Of a stretch of 64,000 nucleotides of DNA, positions 33,098 to 40,702 are shown piece after piece. The DNA lies in assembly GCA_964384945.1 (NCBI GenBank), contig CAYLMK010000005.1, positions 1 to 64,000 of the forward strand. Reading direction: 5' to 3'. The position numbers and the translations under genes are program-made. Each line of letters starts with the position of its first letter. The first letter of the stretch is position 1. Under the pieces are notes generated by a model, which was not told the origin of the DNA, searched no databases, and was given only the letters and a program-made list of their open reading frames with translations. This DNA comes from S015-6 sp964384945. Its GTDB lineage: Bacteria; Desulfobacterota; DSWW01.

Positions 33098-33142
33098 TGG
33101 GACCAAGGTCCCATATCTTTTCCCCTGCCATTTTACTACAAT
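33098..33142 (+). promoter_or_regulatory. Palindromic activator box D with -10
   Basis: TGGGACCAAGGTCCCA (33098-33113), identical over 16 bases to box B, is followed by TATCTTTTCC and a good -10 TACAAT at 33137-33142, exactly 39 bases from the palindrome's first base. No -35 is visible. A start near 33149 would give a leader of about 135 bases before the OmpA gene, as for box A. Confidence 0.72.
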
Positions 33143-33283
33143 CAGTCATCTGCGGATCCCGGGATCGGCGGTCAACCCGGCCGTCTCGGGGGTCGTCGGC
33201 AAGAGGACCGGAAGCGGGAAACAGTCCAACAAGATTATGGCGGTGAAGTTCAAGGCAGACAAAACAGGTAAGGAGACGTCGAG

Positions 33284-34604
33284 ATGAATGGGAAGTCTTT
33301 TGTCGTGGGGATGTGCATGGCCCTGATTCTGGCCATGGGGGGCCTTTCGGTGCAGGCCGGAGATGCTCCCTATGTGAAGGGTGCCTTCTATCTCACTCCG
33401 ATGGTGGGGGGTATCGTGTACTTCGACGAGCCGAACGTCGATGACGGTGCCATCGTGGGCGGCAGGTTCGGCTACTTCTTTACCGACAAGATCAGTCTCG
33501 AAGGTGACTTCGACTACGCCTGGTCCGAGTTCAAGGGCCCGCCCCCTGCCGAGGCTTACGACGGGGCAAACACGAACCATTACTTTTATCTGCTGAACGG
33601 GCTGTACCATTTCCAGCCCGTCCTGTCGGAACAACTCCGTCCGTTCGTCCTGGCAGGGATCGGCGGAGCCAGCCTGGAGAGCGACCCCCTCTCGGAAACG
33701 GGTTTCGCGGGCAATTACGGCGCGGGCCTGCAGTATAAGCTCTCGGACGGGTCCGCCATCCGGGCGGAGGTCCGACACCTTCTGACGACCAATATTTCGG
33801 AAAGCAACCTGATCGGCTCCCTTGGTCTCGCCCTGCACTTCGGCGGGCAGGAGCCTGCGCCGCCTCCGCCTCCCCCTCCGCCTCCCCCTCCGGCGGACTC
33901 GGACGGTGACGGTGTAGTGGATCCGAAGGACGAATGCCCCGACACGCCCAGGGGATGCATCGTGGACGCGCGCGGCTGTCCGCTGGACAGNNNNNNNNNN
34001 NNNNNNNNNNNNNNNNNNNNNNNNNNNNNNNNNNNNNNNNNNNNNNNNNNNNNNNNNNNNNNNNNNNNNNNNNNNNNNNNNNNNNNNNNNCGACGGCGAC
34101 GGAGTGTGCGACGGCATCGACCAGTGCCCCGACACGCCCAAGGGATGCATCGTGGACGCGCGCGGCTGTCCGCTGGACGGCGACGGCGACGGAGTGTGCG
34201 ACGGCATCGACCAGTGCCCCGACACGCCCAAGGGAGCCAGGCGCCTGGATGAAAAAGGCTGCTCCCCCATAAGTGCCGTAGGCATCCATTTCGAGTTCGA
34301 CAAATCCACGATCCATCCCAGATCCTATCCGGAGCTTGACCAGTTTGTGAAGTTCCTCAAGGACAATCCCGGGCTCCTTGTGGAGATCCAAGGCCACACC
34401 GACTCGACGGGTACGGCGGACTACAACCAGAAGCTCTCCGAGAGAAGAGCGGAGGCTGTGCGGGACTATTTCATTTCCAAGGGTATTCCTGCGTCCCAGT
34501 TGAAGACCAAGGGCTACGGCATGAATGTGCCGATGGCGGACAATGCAACGGAGGAGGGTCGTGCCATGAACCGCAGGATCGAGTACTGGCGGGTATTTCC
34601 GTAG
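33284..34604 (+). CDS. OmpA-family outer membrane protein with thrombospondin type-3 repeats, interrupted by an assembly gap
   Basis: The gene has a signal peptide (MALILAMGGLSVQAG), an N-terminal beta-barrel-like region to about residue 190 (YVKGAFYLTPMVGGIVYFDE...), a Pro-rich hinge, then calcium-binding type-3 repeats of 30 residues (DGDGVCDGIDQCPDTPKG, then CIVDARGCPLD) and a C-terminal OmpA peptidoglycan-binding domain (FDKSTIHPRSYPELDQFVKF; GHTDSTGTADYNQKLSERRAEAV; NRRIEYW). One hundred Ns (33991-34090) fall within the repeats, and the frames on the two sides differ by one. The gap size is therefore arbitrary and the repeat number unknown. The protein should tether the outer membrane to peptidoglycan. 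Activator box D lies upstream; AAGGAGACGTCG precedes the ATG. Confidence 0.88.
33898..34235 (+). repeat. Type-3 (DxDxDG) tandem repeats with a 100-N gap
   Basis: A 90-base unit is seen at least twice after the gap (units starting at about 34091 and 34181, nearly identical at DNA level) and once in a diverged form before it (33898-33990). The 100-N run at 33991-34090 is a placeholder: short-read assembly probably collapsed or broke at this near-perfect tandem repeat. Confidence 0.85.
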
Positions 34605-34807
34605 ACCGTGGGCCTGGCCCGACCGGCTCCCCCTTACGGGAACGCATCGGCGGGTCAGGTCCTCGAAGCGATTCCCGCAAGGGTTGCTGTCCCTTGGATG
34701 CGTGGCTGATTTCAGGCAAGGCGGGAGACGCAACCCGAAGCGAATAGCCGCCGCGCGATGTGCCCGCAGGCAGGGCCGGGTAACTTGCGGATAAGGGAGG
34801 ATTCTTG

Positions 34808-35239
34808 ATGAGGAAGGCATTCGCACTCGCCCCCGTAATGCTGTTGGGACTGCTTGGAGCGGCCTCGACCTTCGCCGCAGACCCTGTCGCAGAGATTGCA
34901 GACGGGATTGTCGACACCTTTGTCGGTGGGTGCCAGCAGGAGCTTGAAACGTACTGCAAGGGCGTAACCCCCGGTGAAGCACGGGTCCTGGCCTGCCTGT
35001 ACGCATACCAGGATAAGCTGTCGGCAAGATGCGAATATGCGGTCTATGATTCCGTCGCGCAGCTCGGCAGGGCGGTGAACGCACTGACCTACCTGGCAAA
35101 CGAGTGCCGGGACGACCTGAGGACCCACTGCGCATCGATCGAGCCCGGGGAAGGCCGCCTTCTCGACTGTGTCAACAAGAACGAGGCGAAGATCAGCGAC
35201 CGATGCAAACGAGCCATCAAAGACGTCGGTCTGAAATAG
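34808..35239 (+). CDS. Secreted cysteine-rich repeat protein
   Basis: A 143-residue periplasmic protein with a signal peptide ending at FAADP. The mature part has two copies of a Cys-rich unit: CQQELETYCKGVTPGEARVLACLYAYQDKLSARC and CRDDLRTHCASIEPGEGRLLDCVNKNEAKISDRC. The pattern C-x3-L-x2-xC-x(n)-PGExRxLxC-x(n)-LSxxC matches the cysteine-rich repeat found in the Golgi protein GLG1 and in some bacterial secreted proteins, each unit forming two disulfides. Function unknown. GGGAGGA lies nine bases before ATG 34808. A very strong hairpin follows at 35370. Confidence 0.82.
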   Translation: MRKAFALAPVMLLGLLGAASTFAADPVAEIADGIVDTFVGGCQQELETYCKGVTPGEARVLACLYAYQDKLSARCEYAVYDSVAQLGRAVNALTYLANECRDDLRTHCASIEPGEGRLLDCVNKNEAKISDRCKRAIKDVGLK

Positions 35240-35369
35240 CGGCCGACGATTCCTGCACCGTTTCCTTGCGATAGGTTTTCTGCAGGATCTGTCCATGCGT
35301 TCAAGGACCGCCCCGGCGCAATGGAACGGGGAACTCCGCCCCAACGGCGAAACGCCCCCGAGGGCTCTG

Positions 35370-35409
35370 CGGGGAGACCGGCGGGCTGATCGGCCCGCCG
35401 GTCTCCCCG
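35370..35409. terminator. Strong 17-bp hairpin
   Basis: CGGGGAGACCGGCGGGC (35370-35386) pairs perfectly with 35393-35409 across a six-base loop TGATCG. There is no T-run right after it, so it is not a classical intrinsic terminator, but it separates the cysteine-rich gene from the sigma54 promoter region and probably ends or stabilises that transcript. Confidence 0.55.
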
Positions 35410-35432
35410 CTCTGACCGCGTGCAAGGCTTCT

Positions 35433-35447
35433 TTTACTTTTTGTAAA
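35433..35447. promoter_or_regulatory. Candidate sigma54 enhancer site TTTAC-N5-GTAAA
   Basis: TTTACTTTTTGTAAA is an inverted repeat whose centre lies 117 bases from the near edge of the -24/-12 promoter at 35557. The same half-sites at the same distance occur before two other sigma54 promoters in this window (115 and 116 bases). I infer that it binds the NtrC-family activator encoded at 51118-52560. Confidence 0.6.
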
Positions 35448-35556
35448 AGAAAGCGCCAGGCGCCTTGATCCACCGGCTTGCCAAGCCTCCCTCGTTGTTC
35501 TTGAAATCCCCAGTTTTCTCAAGAAGTTACGACTCAACCCAGGGTATACGCCCCGC

Positions 35557-35572
35557 TGGTATGGTTATTGCT
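35557..35572 (+). promoter_or_regulatory. Sigma54 promoter
   Basis: TGGTATGGTTATTGCT has GG at -24 and GC at -12 in the exact 16-base layout of the consensus TGGCAC-N5-TTGCA. It lies about 92 bases before the first of two small membrane protein genes and can drive these plus the phosphatase-like and APS kinase genes. Confidence 0.75.
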
Positions 35573-35663
35573 GGATTGAAGCGTGTGGGGGGAGGCAACT
35601 TATCGTACAGGGTTTCCTGCGATGGCCGGGCCGGGCGAGCCGGTGTAAGAGGAGGGAGCGTCC

Positions 35664-35765
35664 ATGAATGCCTTCACTCCGAACTGGCCCCTGATCGGTG
35701 CGCTCTTTCTCAACCTCATGCTCTGGTACGGCATCCTGATGCTCGTTTTGCCTATGGGCGGGTAG
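35664..35765 (+). CDS. Small single-span membrane protein (33 residues)
   Basis: A 33-residue protein: MNAFTPNWPLIGALFLNLML, then WYGILMLVLPMGG. It is almost entirely one membrane helix with few charges. An AGGAGGGAG ribosome binding site lies just before the ATG, and a sigma54 promoter and enhancer-like site lie upstream, which is good evidence that it is translated despite its size. Its function is unknown; it may be a small partner of a transporter such as the SLC13/DASS proteins encoded further on (inference). Confidence 0.7.
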   Translation: MNAFTPNWPLIGALFLNLMLWYGILMLVLPMGG

Positions 35766-35814
35766 GCCCGGCTCCGTCCCTTGACGGCCGCATGCATCAC
35801 AGGGAGGTGTCGAC

Positions 35815-35946
35815 ATGCAAAACGTGACAGGAAACCGAAAGGCGTTTTCGAAGGAGAAGATCTGGCTCGTCTTCCGCGTGATGTCCCCGTTTCTCGTCTG
35901 GGGGTTCCTGTTGCTCTGGGTCTACATGGCCCTTCAGCACCCCTGA
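35815..35946 (+). CDS. Small single-span membrane protein (43 residues)
   Basis: A 43-residue protein with a basic cytoplasmic N-terminus (MQNVTGNRKAFSKEKIW) followed by one membrane helix (VFRVMSPFLVWGFLLLWVYM). AGGGAGG lies seven bases before the ATG. It follows the 33-residue gene after about 50 bases in what looks like one sigma54-driven transcript. Function unknown. Similar short one-helix genes occur at 43660-43797 and 54853-55059 within the same putative regulon. Confidence 0.7.
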   Translation: MQNVTGNRKAFSKEKIWLVFRVMSPFLVWGFLLLWVYMALQHP

Positions 35947-36062
35947 ACGACCGCTCACAGACGGCGTGAACGGTCGGAGAGGCCAAGGCCGGAGACGTTC
36001 AGACGCGGGGGGGCAGCGGCATGCCTTGAGGATCGGTCCGATCCACGAAAGGAGAGGGACCC

Positions 36063-36578
36063 ATGCGAAACGCCAGAAGGTTCGACGAAAGGATCACCAT
36101 CGGGAGCGTACCCGATGGGGACGACCTCAAACAGCTCAAGGAACTCGGGTACAAGACGCTCGTGGACCTGAGAGAAGAGGAGGAGAAGTTCGGGGGTCTG
36201 GTCCAGAAAAGGGCGACCGACCTGGGCCTGCGCTACGTGAGCATCCCGATCCGGCGGGAGGCCATCCGGATGGAGGACGTGAGCCGGTTCTACGACACGG
36301 TCTATGAGAAAGGCAGCGCCCCGATCTACGCCTTCTCCAGGTTCGGCAAGAAGCCGCTGGCCTTTCTCCTGCTTCTCGAGGTCGTCGCCCGCGACGAGCA
36401 TCTGCCCATGATCTTCAGAAAGGCGAGCCGGTTCGGTCTGCATCTCCAGGGGGACGAGGTTCTCCAGCAATTCCTGGTGGACATTTACAATTCCGGCAAC
36501 ATCCGACCGATCCTCGAATCCATTCAGAAGCACAGGCCGGACCTCTTCCACAAGCCCGAAAAGGCCAGGACACCATGA
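36063..36578 (+). CDS. Dual-specificity-phosphatase-like protein lacking the catalytic cysteine
   Basis: A 171-residue protein. The first 100 residues follow the fold of the DUF442/beta-lactamase-hydrolase-like phosphatases: FDERITIGSVPDGDDLKQLKELGYKTLVDLREEEE, then LRYVSIPI. The expected active-site loop (HCxxGxR) is replaced by YAFSRFGKKP, with no Cys, so the usual phosphatase chemistry seems lost. The rest (about 100-171) is helical. It overlaps the next gene, APS kinase, by four bases (ATGA), suggesting a joint role, perhaps binding a nucleotide or sulfate metabolite without cleaving it (inference). Confidence 0.75.
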   Translation: MRNARRFDERITIGSVPDGDDLKQLKELGYKTLVDLREEEEKFGGLVQKRATDLGLRYVSIPIRREAIRMEDVSRFYDTVYEKGSAPIYAFSRFGKKPLAFLLLLEVVARDEHLPMIFRKASRFGLHLQGDEVLQQFLVDIYNSGNIRPILESIQKHRPDLFHKPEKARTP

Positions 36579-37186
36579 CCGAGGCCAAAGCGACGAACAT
36601 CCACTGGCACCCGGGGGCGATCGGCCGAAGGGACCGGGAACGCATGAAGGGGCACCGTGGGTTCACCCTTTGGTTCACCGGCCTGTCCGCATCCGGGAAA
36701 TCCACGCTCGCATCCGCCCTCGAGCAGGCCCTGTACGAGAGGGGGTACCACACCTACATCCTGGACGGCGACAACATCCGGCACGGCCTGAACAAGAATC
36801 TCGGCTTTTCTCCGGAGGACCGCGAAGAAAACATCCGGAGAATCGGGGAGGTCGCCAAGCTCTTTCGGGACGCGGGCATCATCAACATGACGGCCTTCAT
36901 CTCCCCCTACATCCAGGACCGCCAGCTTGCTCGCGGCCTGGGCGCGCCCGAGGATTTCATCGAGGTCTTTGTGGACTGCCCGGTCGAGGTCTGCGAGGCC
37001 CGGGACCCGAAAGGGATGTACAAGAAGGCCCGGGAAGGAGTGATCAAGGAATTCACTGGCGTGAGCGCGCCCTACGAAGCGCCCGAGAACCCGGAGATCC
37101 GCCTGCGCACCGACGAACTGTCCGTGGAGCAGTGCGTCCAACGGATCCTGGAATTCCTCGTCGGGAAAAGGCTGATCGGCGGCTGA
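36575..37186 (+). CDS. cysC: Adenylylsulfate (APS) kinase
   Basis: A 203-residue enzyme that phosphorylates APS to PAPS. The P-loop GLSASGKST is at about 35-43, followed by LDGDNIRHGLNKNLGFS and RRIGEVAKLFRDAGII, the APS-binding parts, and the phosphoryl-transfer loop FISPYIQDR. Length and motifs are normal. No sulfate adenylyltransferase (cysN/D or sat) is nearby, so it may serve a special sulfation or signalling pathway rather than assimilation. It is the last gene of the sigma54-driven group and is coupled to the phosphatase-like gene. SLC13-type transporters downstream could bring in sulfate or another anion, but that link is inference. Confidence 0.95.
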   Translation: MTEAKATNIHWHPGAIGRRDRERMKGHRGFTLWFTGLSASGKSTLASALEQALYERGYHTYILDGDNIRHGLNKNLGFSPEDREENIRRIGEVAKLFRDAGIINMTAFISPYIQDRQLARGLGAPEDFIEVFVDCPVEVCEARDPKGMYKKAREGVIKEFTGVSAPYEAPENPEIRLRTDELSVEQCVQRILEFLVGKRLIGG

Positions 37187-37212
37187 GGGAGGGATCCCCC
37201 GCCGGCCCCCGC

Positions 37213-38943
37213 CTACAGACGCCGAAGCAGCTCGAAGCTGCAGAGTTTCACCTTGGGCACCCCGCGGGTGTCCCGGACAAGCGATCCCCTGTTGTTCAGC
37301 GAAACGAGGATGTGCGTGCCCTTGAGATTCAGGTCCTCCACGCCCGCCTCCCAGAGCCGCTTCCCGACCCTTCCCATCAGCTCGACATACTCGGCCCTGG
37401 AGATCATTCGCTTTCGATAGGCGCAGAAGGCGGTGATCCTCTCGAAGATGTCCTCGTCCCCGTCGATCTCCGCCTCCACCTCGTTCCAGGAACCCCACAC
37501 CGTGATGTAACGGCGGTCCTGGGCGAGAAGCGGGGTGCCGTCCGGGTTCAGCACGTGGCGGTGGCGAACGTATCGGCTCTCGTCCAGCATGCGCGGGTCG
37601 AGCTCGCTCCTGTGTCCTGCCACGTAGACCGCCAAGGGGTTGAGGGCCGAGACCCCGCGGCTGCGCAGCGTCAGGGCCAGATCCACTTCCTCGAACGGGC
37701 TGTTGTAGCCGAAGGCGAGGATCCTTCGGCCGCTCTCCTCGAGGGGATCCACGTCCGGCGCGACGCCGACGTTGGAGACGTTCCAGACGAGGGGCAGTTC
37801 GTCTTTTGAAACCGTGTGATACACCTTTCGCGTGGCACAGAGCTTCATCCTCGGCGTCACCTCCCACCTTTCGGGGAGGAAATAGTCGAAGAGCCCGGGA
37901 TCCCTGCCGACCACCCAGAGCCTTCCCTTCGTGCTCTCGACGCTTCCGAACACATAGTCCACGCCGAGGACGCGAACGGGCTTCCCGTGCGCCGGACCGG
38001 CGGACGGGGCCTCCTCGAATCGACGCCTCACCCGGGACAGGAACTCTCTTCTCTTCTGTCTGCGAATCTCCGCCTCCCGATCGCCGGATCGCTGGAGCAG
38101 CTCGAAGTCCACCAACGCATAGAGAACCTTCCCGTTTCGATCCTTTGCCAGCCGACCGCCGCCTCTCGGCCGGACGATCAAGTGATGAGGCTTTCGGTCG
38201 CAAACGGCGAAGCCCCTTTTTCGCATCCTGCCTTCCGCATCCAGGGTAAGTTCGGCGATCTCCCTCAGGCCCAGCATTCCGCGGTCCGCAGCCTCCACAG
38301 CATCGATCCCCTTGACCCACTCATAGATCACGCCGTAGGAGCGGAGCATGTCCAGGTCGATCTCCCTGTGCAGCTCGAGGATGGGGAGCATCTTGTATTC
38401 CTTCCTTCCGAGCCTGTCCAGATCCTTGCGCTCGGCAGGCGCGTAGATCGCCAGGGGCTTGTGCGTGTAGAGGACGCCCGGCGCTTCGCGCCTCGCGTCC
38501 CGCATCTCCAGAAGGAGGGCGAATTCCTCGAAGGGGCTGTTGAACCTCCAGGTGAGGAAGTCGTCGCGGTCCTCCCCGCCGGGGACCTGCTGGCCCATCC
38601 GGTTCCACTTCAGCACGAAGTCGATTTGCCTCTCCTGGACCGGCTTGCTGCGTACGCGGTAGATCGAACTGCTCCCCTGGAGACGCACAGCGTTCTGGAA
38701 AAACCAGGAGCGGTCCAAGAACCAGTTCTCGGGCAGGAGGTGCTCCAGGAAGGGAAGCCCGAATTCCGTCAGGTAGAGATCGTCCTGATTCCGGCATCGG
38801 ATGTGTGCGTAAGCGACGCCGAAGACCCTGACCGTTTCGACCCGGTAAGGGGCGGAGACCGGTTCGGTTCGACTCAAGGCACCCCCCGGACCGACGCGCA
38901 CCTGCGAGGCCGCAGGGCCTTGCCGCTCAGGCTTCCCATGCAT
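37213..38943 (-). CDS. Uncharacterised protein with two similar kinase-like halves
   Basis: A 576-residue soluble protein with an internal duplication. Both halves begin with a strand pattern (VRVFGVAYAHIR; VRVLGVDYVFGS), share LPExW, FNSPFEE/YNSPFEE and PLAIYAPAERKDLDRL/PLAVYVAGHRSELDPR, and end with a segment that looks like a protein-kinase catalytic loop and DFG region: DRKPHHLIVR...LVDFELL in the first half and DLNLKGTHILVS...LCSFELL in the second. I infer a tandem of divergent kinase folds, the second lacking the DFE Asp. The start is ATG 38943, since an upstream TTG frame (39042) is poorly supported. Convergent with cysC; just downstream of the universal stress gene on the same strand. 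Function unknown. Confidence 0.7.
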   Translation of the reverse strand: MHGKPERQGPAASQVRVGPGGALSRTEPVSAPYRVETVRVFGVAYAHIRCRNQDDLYLTEFGLPFLEHLLPENWFLDRSWFFQNAVRLQGSSSIYRVRSKPVQERQIDFVLKWNRMGQQVPGGEDRDDFLTWRFNSPFEEFALLLEMRDARREAPGVLYTHKPLAIYAPAERKDLDRLGRKEYKMLPILELHREIDLDMLRSYGVIYEWVKGIDAVEAADRGMLGLREIAELTLDAEGRMRKRGFAVCDRKPHHLIVRPRGGGRLAKDRNGKVLYALVDFELLQRSGDREAEIRRQKRREFLSRVRRRFEEAPSAGPAHGKPVRVLGVDYVFGSVESTKGRLWVVGRDPGLFDYFLPERWEVTPRMKLCATRKVYHTVSKDELPLVWNVSNVGVAPDVDPLEESGRRILAFGYNSPFEEVDLALTLRSRGVSALNPLAVYVAGHRSELDPRMLDESRYVRHRHVLNPDGTPLLAQDRRYITVWGSWNEVEAEIDGDEDIFERITAFCAYRKRMISRAEYVELMGRVGKRLWEAGVEDLNLKGTHILVSLNNRGSLVRDTRGVPKVKLCSFELLRRL

Positions 38944-39038
38944 GATGACCCGACCCCGCCGATATCCTTTTCCCCCGGCCCACCCGGAGGCCGGAAAGGC
39001 CCTTTCCCCTCCTTTCCTGCTCTTCTCGGAGGACTTTG

Positions 39039-40004
39039 TCAATGGACCATCAGGACCGCCTTCTCCTTTGCCATTTGCAGGACCTTTCCGCTCACCCTGC
39101 CCATGAGGAACTCCTCCACACGGGAGAGGCCCTTCCGGCCGACCACGATGGTGCCGTACCCGCCCTGTTCCGCTTCCGCCAGGACGCTTCCCGCGCGGCT
39201 GGAGGCGTCCTGCACGATCTTGGTCCTGACCCGGCTCGTATCCCCCCCGGTCTCCTCAAAGGCACGGATTCGTTGTTGGAAAAGCGATTCCATGACCTCC
39301 CTTTCGCAATCGGACGCCTCTCGTCTCACGCTTTCGAACCATCCCAGCCACTTGGCGCCCTTGGCGGGCAGTCTTCCCTCCGCGACAGGCACTTCGAACC
39401 TGCGAATCACGTGAAGGAGGAGCAGATCCTTGTCTCGAAGGCCCAGGTAGTTGGTTACGTAGTCGAAGATCCGGACGGTGGAGTCCGATTTGTCCGCCGC
39501 AAGCAGGATCCGGCTCGGGTCCGGTTGCCCCCCCACCACCCAGACCGGAATCCGCCCGGCATGGTAGACCACCTTTTGCGCCGTGCTTCCCAGAGTGAGC
39601 TCCCTCAAAGGACTCAGGCCGCGACGGCCCAGGACGAGGGCGGCATACCCCTTCCTTGCCTCCCGAAGGATGTCCCGGGCGATCCCCACCTGCCTGTCCT
39701 TTACGTGGATCGTGATGTGGTGCGCGGGATACTCCGCCTCCCGGAGAAGGGCGATCGCCTGCTCCATGAATTGCTCGACCATCGCCGCCTGACCGGACCT
39801 CCAGGGCCCGAACCCGCGCATCCGGCGGCGAAAGCCGGGATCCGACTCGAAGTCCCAGAAGGACTCAGGGATCCAGTGGGCTACATGAAAGAGGGTGATC
39901 TTTGTCCTGTCCCCCGGCAGGACACGCCCGACATAACGAACGGTCTGCAGGGACTGCTCCGAACCGTCCACAGCGACCAGGACCTTCCTTTGGGGGTGTC
40001 TCAC
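39039..40004 (-). CDS. Tandem universal stress protein (two UspA domains)
   Basis: A 321-residue protein of two UspA domains. The first (about 5-160) has VLVAVDGSEQS and the nucleotide-loop pattern GRRGLSPLRELTLGSTAQKVV. The second (about 165-320) has ILLAADKSDST and GRKGLSRVEEFLMGRVSGKVL, where the usual GS is GR. UspA domains often bind ATP or AMP and support survival under stress. I chose the GTG at 40004, five bases after GGAGG; a TTG at 40049 is the alternative. A sigma54 promoter lies 51 bases upstream and an enhancer-like palindrome 115 bases further on. It is probably transcribed with the kinase-like gene after it. Confidence 0.88.
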   Translation of the reverse strand: MRHPQRKVLVAVDGSEQSLQTVRYVGRVLPGDRTKITLFHVAHWIPESFWDFESDPGFRRRMRGFGPWRSGQAAMVEQFMEQAIALLREAEYPAHHITIHVKDRQVGIARDILREARKGYAALVLGRRGLSPLRELTLGSTAQKVVYHAGRIPVWVVGGQPDPSRILLAADKSDSTVRIFDYVTNYLGLRDKDLLLLHVIRRFEVPVAEGRLPAKGAKWLGWFESVRREASDCEREVMESLFQQRIRAFEETGGDTSRVRTKIVQDASSRAGSVLAEAEQGGYGTIVVGRKGLSRVEEFLMGRVSGKVLQMAKEKAVLMVH

Positions 40005-40054
40005 GTCGCCTCCGCGCCGGGCGCTTGTTCCTTGATGAACTCGGTTCAAGAAAC

Positions 40055-40070
40055 AGCAATCTTTGTACCA
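40055..40070 (-). promoter_or_regulatory. Sigma54 promoter
   Basis: The minus strand reads TGGTACAAAGATTGCT, a full -24/-12 match, with its downstream edge 51 bases before the GTG of the tandem universal stress protein. A TTTAC-N5-GTAAA site is centred 115 bases upstream. Confidence 0.78.
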
Positions 40071-40177
40071 GGAAGAAGGGTATCCTGGCCTCAGGGAAAG
40101 CTTCGGAAAGCCGGACTCTCTCCTCTGAAGACAGAGGCCTGCTGCCCCGGTCGGACTTGGAATCGGTGTCAGGCCGG

Positions 40178-40192
40178 TTTACAGGCTGTAAA
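40178..40192. promoter_or_regulatory. Candidate sigma54 enhancer site TTTAC-N5-GTAAA
   Basis: TTTACAGGCTGTAAA is a palindrome with only the centre base unpaired. Its centre is 115 bases from the sigma54 promoter at 40055-40070. It differs at a single position from the site at 51004-51018, which has the same spacing to its own promoter. Probable binding site of the local NtrC-family activator. Confidence 0.65.
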
Positions 40193-40230
40193 GCGCGGGA
40201 GGGGCGGACGCCGTTCGGACCGGCAATCAA

Positions 40231-40609
40231 TTCGCGGGCCGGCGCCCGGGAGGTCACCCTGTGCTTTGTGGTCAGATCCCTGGGCGCCCATCTGGGCGAC
40301 CCTTCGGTCATTCGATCCGAACACGAAAAGAGGTGGTTTGAGGCCAGCAGGCAGGAAATGGAGCTTTCCCTCGAGGAGGCGGAGAACCGACTGATTCGCG
40401 CGGGCTTTCACCCGAGCCGCGTCTTTGTGCGGCAACTGGAGAACCAAACGAGCCGGGCGGAGGGAATCCTGGCGGCGACGCAAAACGGTCCCTGCGGTAC
40501 GGTCCTCGTGGGAAGAAGGGGCCACACGTCGATCGAGGAGTTCCCGATGGGCAGGGTCCCGTGGAAGCTGCTGCAGATGGCCAGCGACCTGGCCGTCTGG
40601 GTCGTCTAG
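40231..40609 (+). pseudogene. Truncated universal stress protein domain
   Basis: This frame reads EVTLCFVVRSLGAHLG, a helix ending LSLEEAENRLIRAGFHPSRV and GRRGHTSIEEFPMGRVPWKLLQMASDLAVWVV, ending with TAG at 40607. It matches the second half of the tandem UspA gene but lacks the first strand and ATP-binding start (the VAVDGS region). Upstream, the frame crosses the enhancer-like site with no plausible start. I take it as a decayed copy of the neighbouring UspA gene on the other strand, though a short functional protein from an internal start cannot be excluded. Confidence 0.6.
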
Positions 40610-40702
40610 CGTCCGCTTCTTTGTACGAAGGCGTCGAGCCCCTGATCGACGACCTGAGCCGATTGTACCCCCCGGAGCGGCGGCGGCCGTCCGGCGTTCC
40701 GG

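Noticed and set aside
33898..34235. Tandem 90-base units considered as a CRISPR or non-coding repeat
   Set aside because: The units are in frame, encode a calcium-binding DxDxDG repeat and have no unique spacers.
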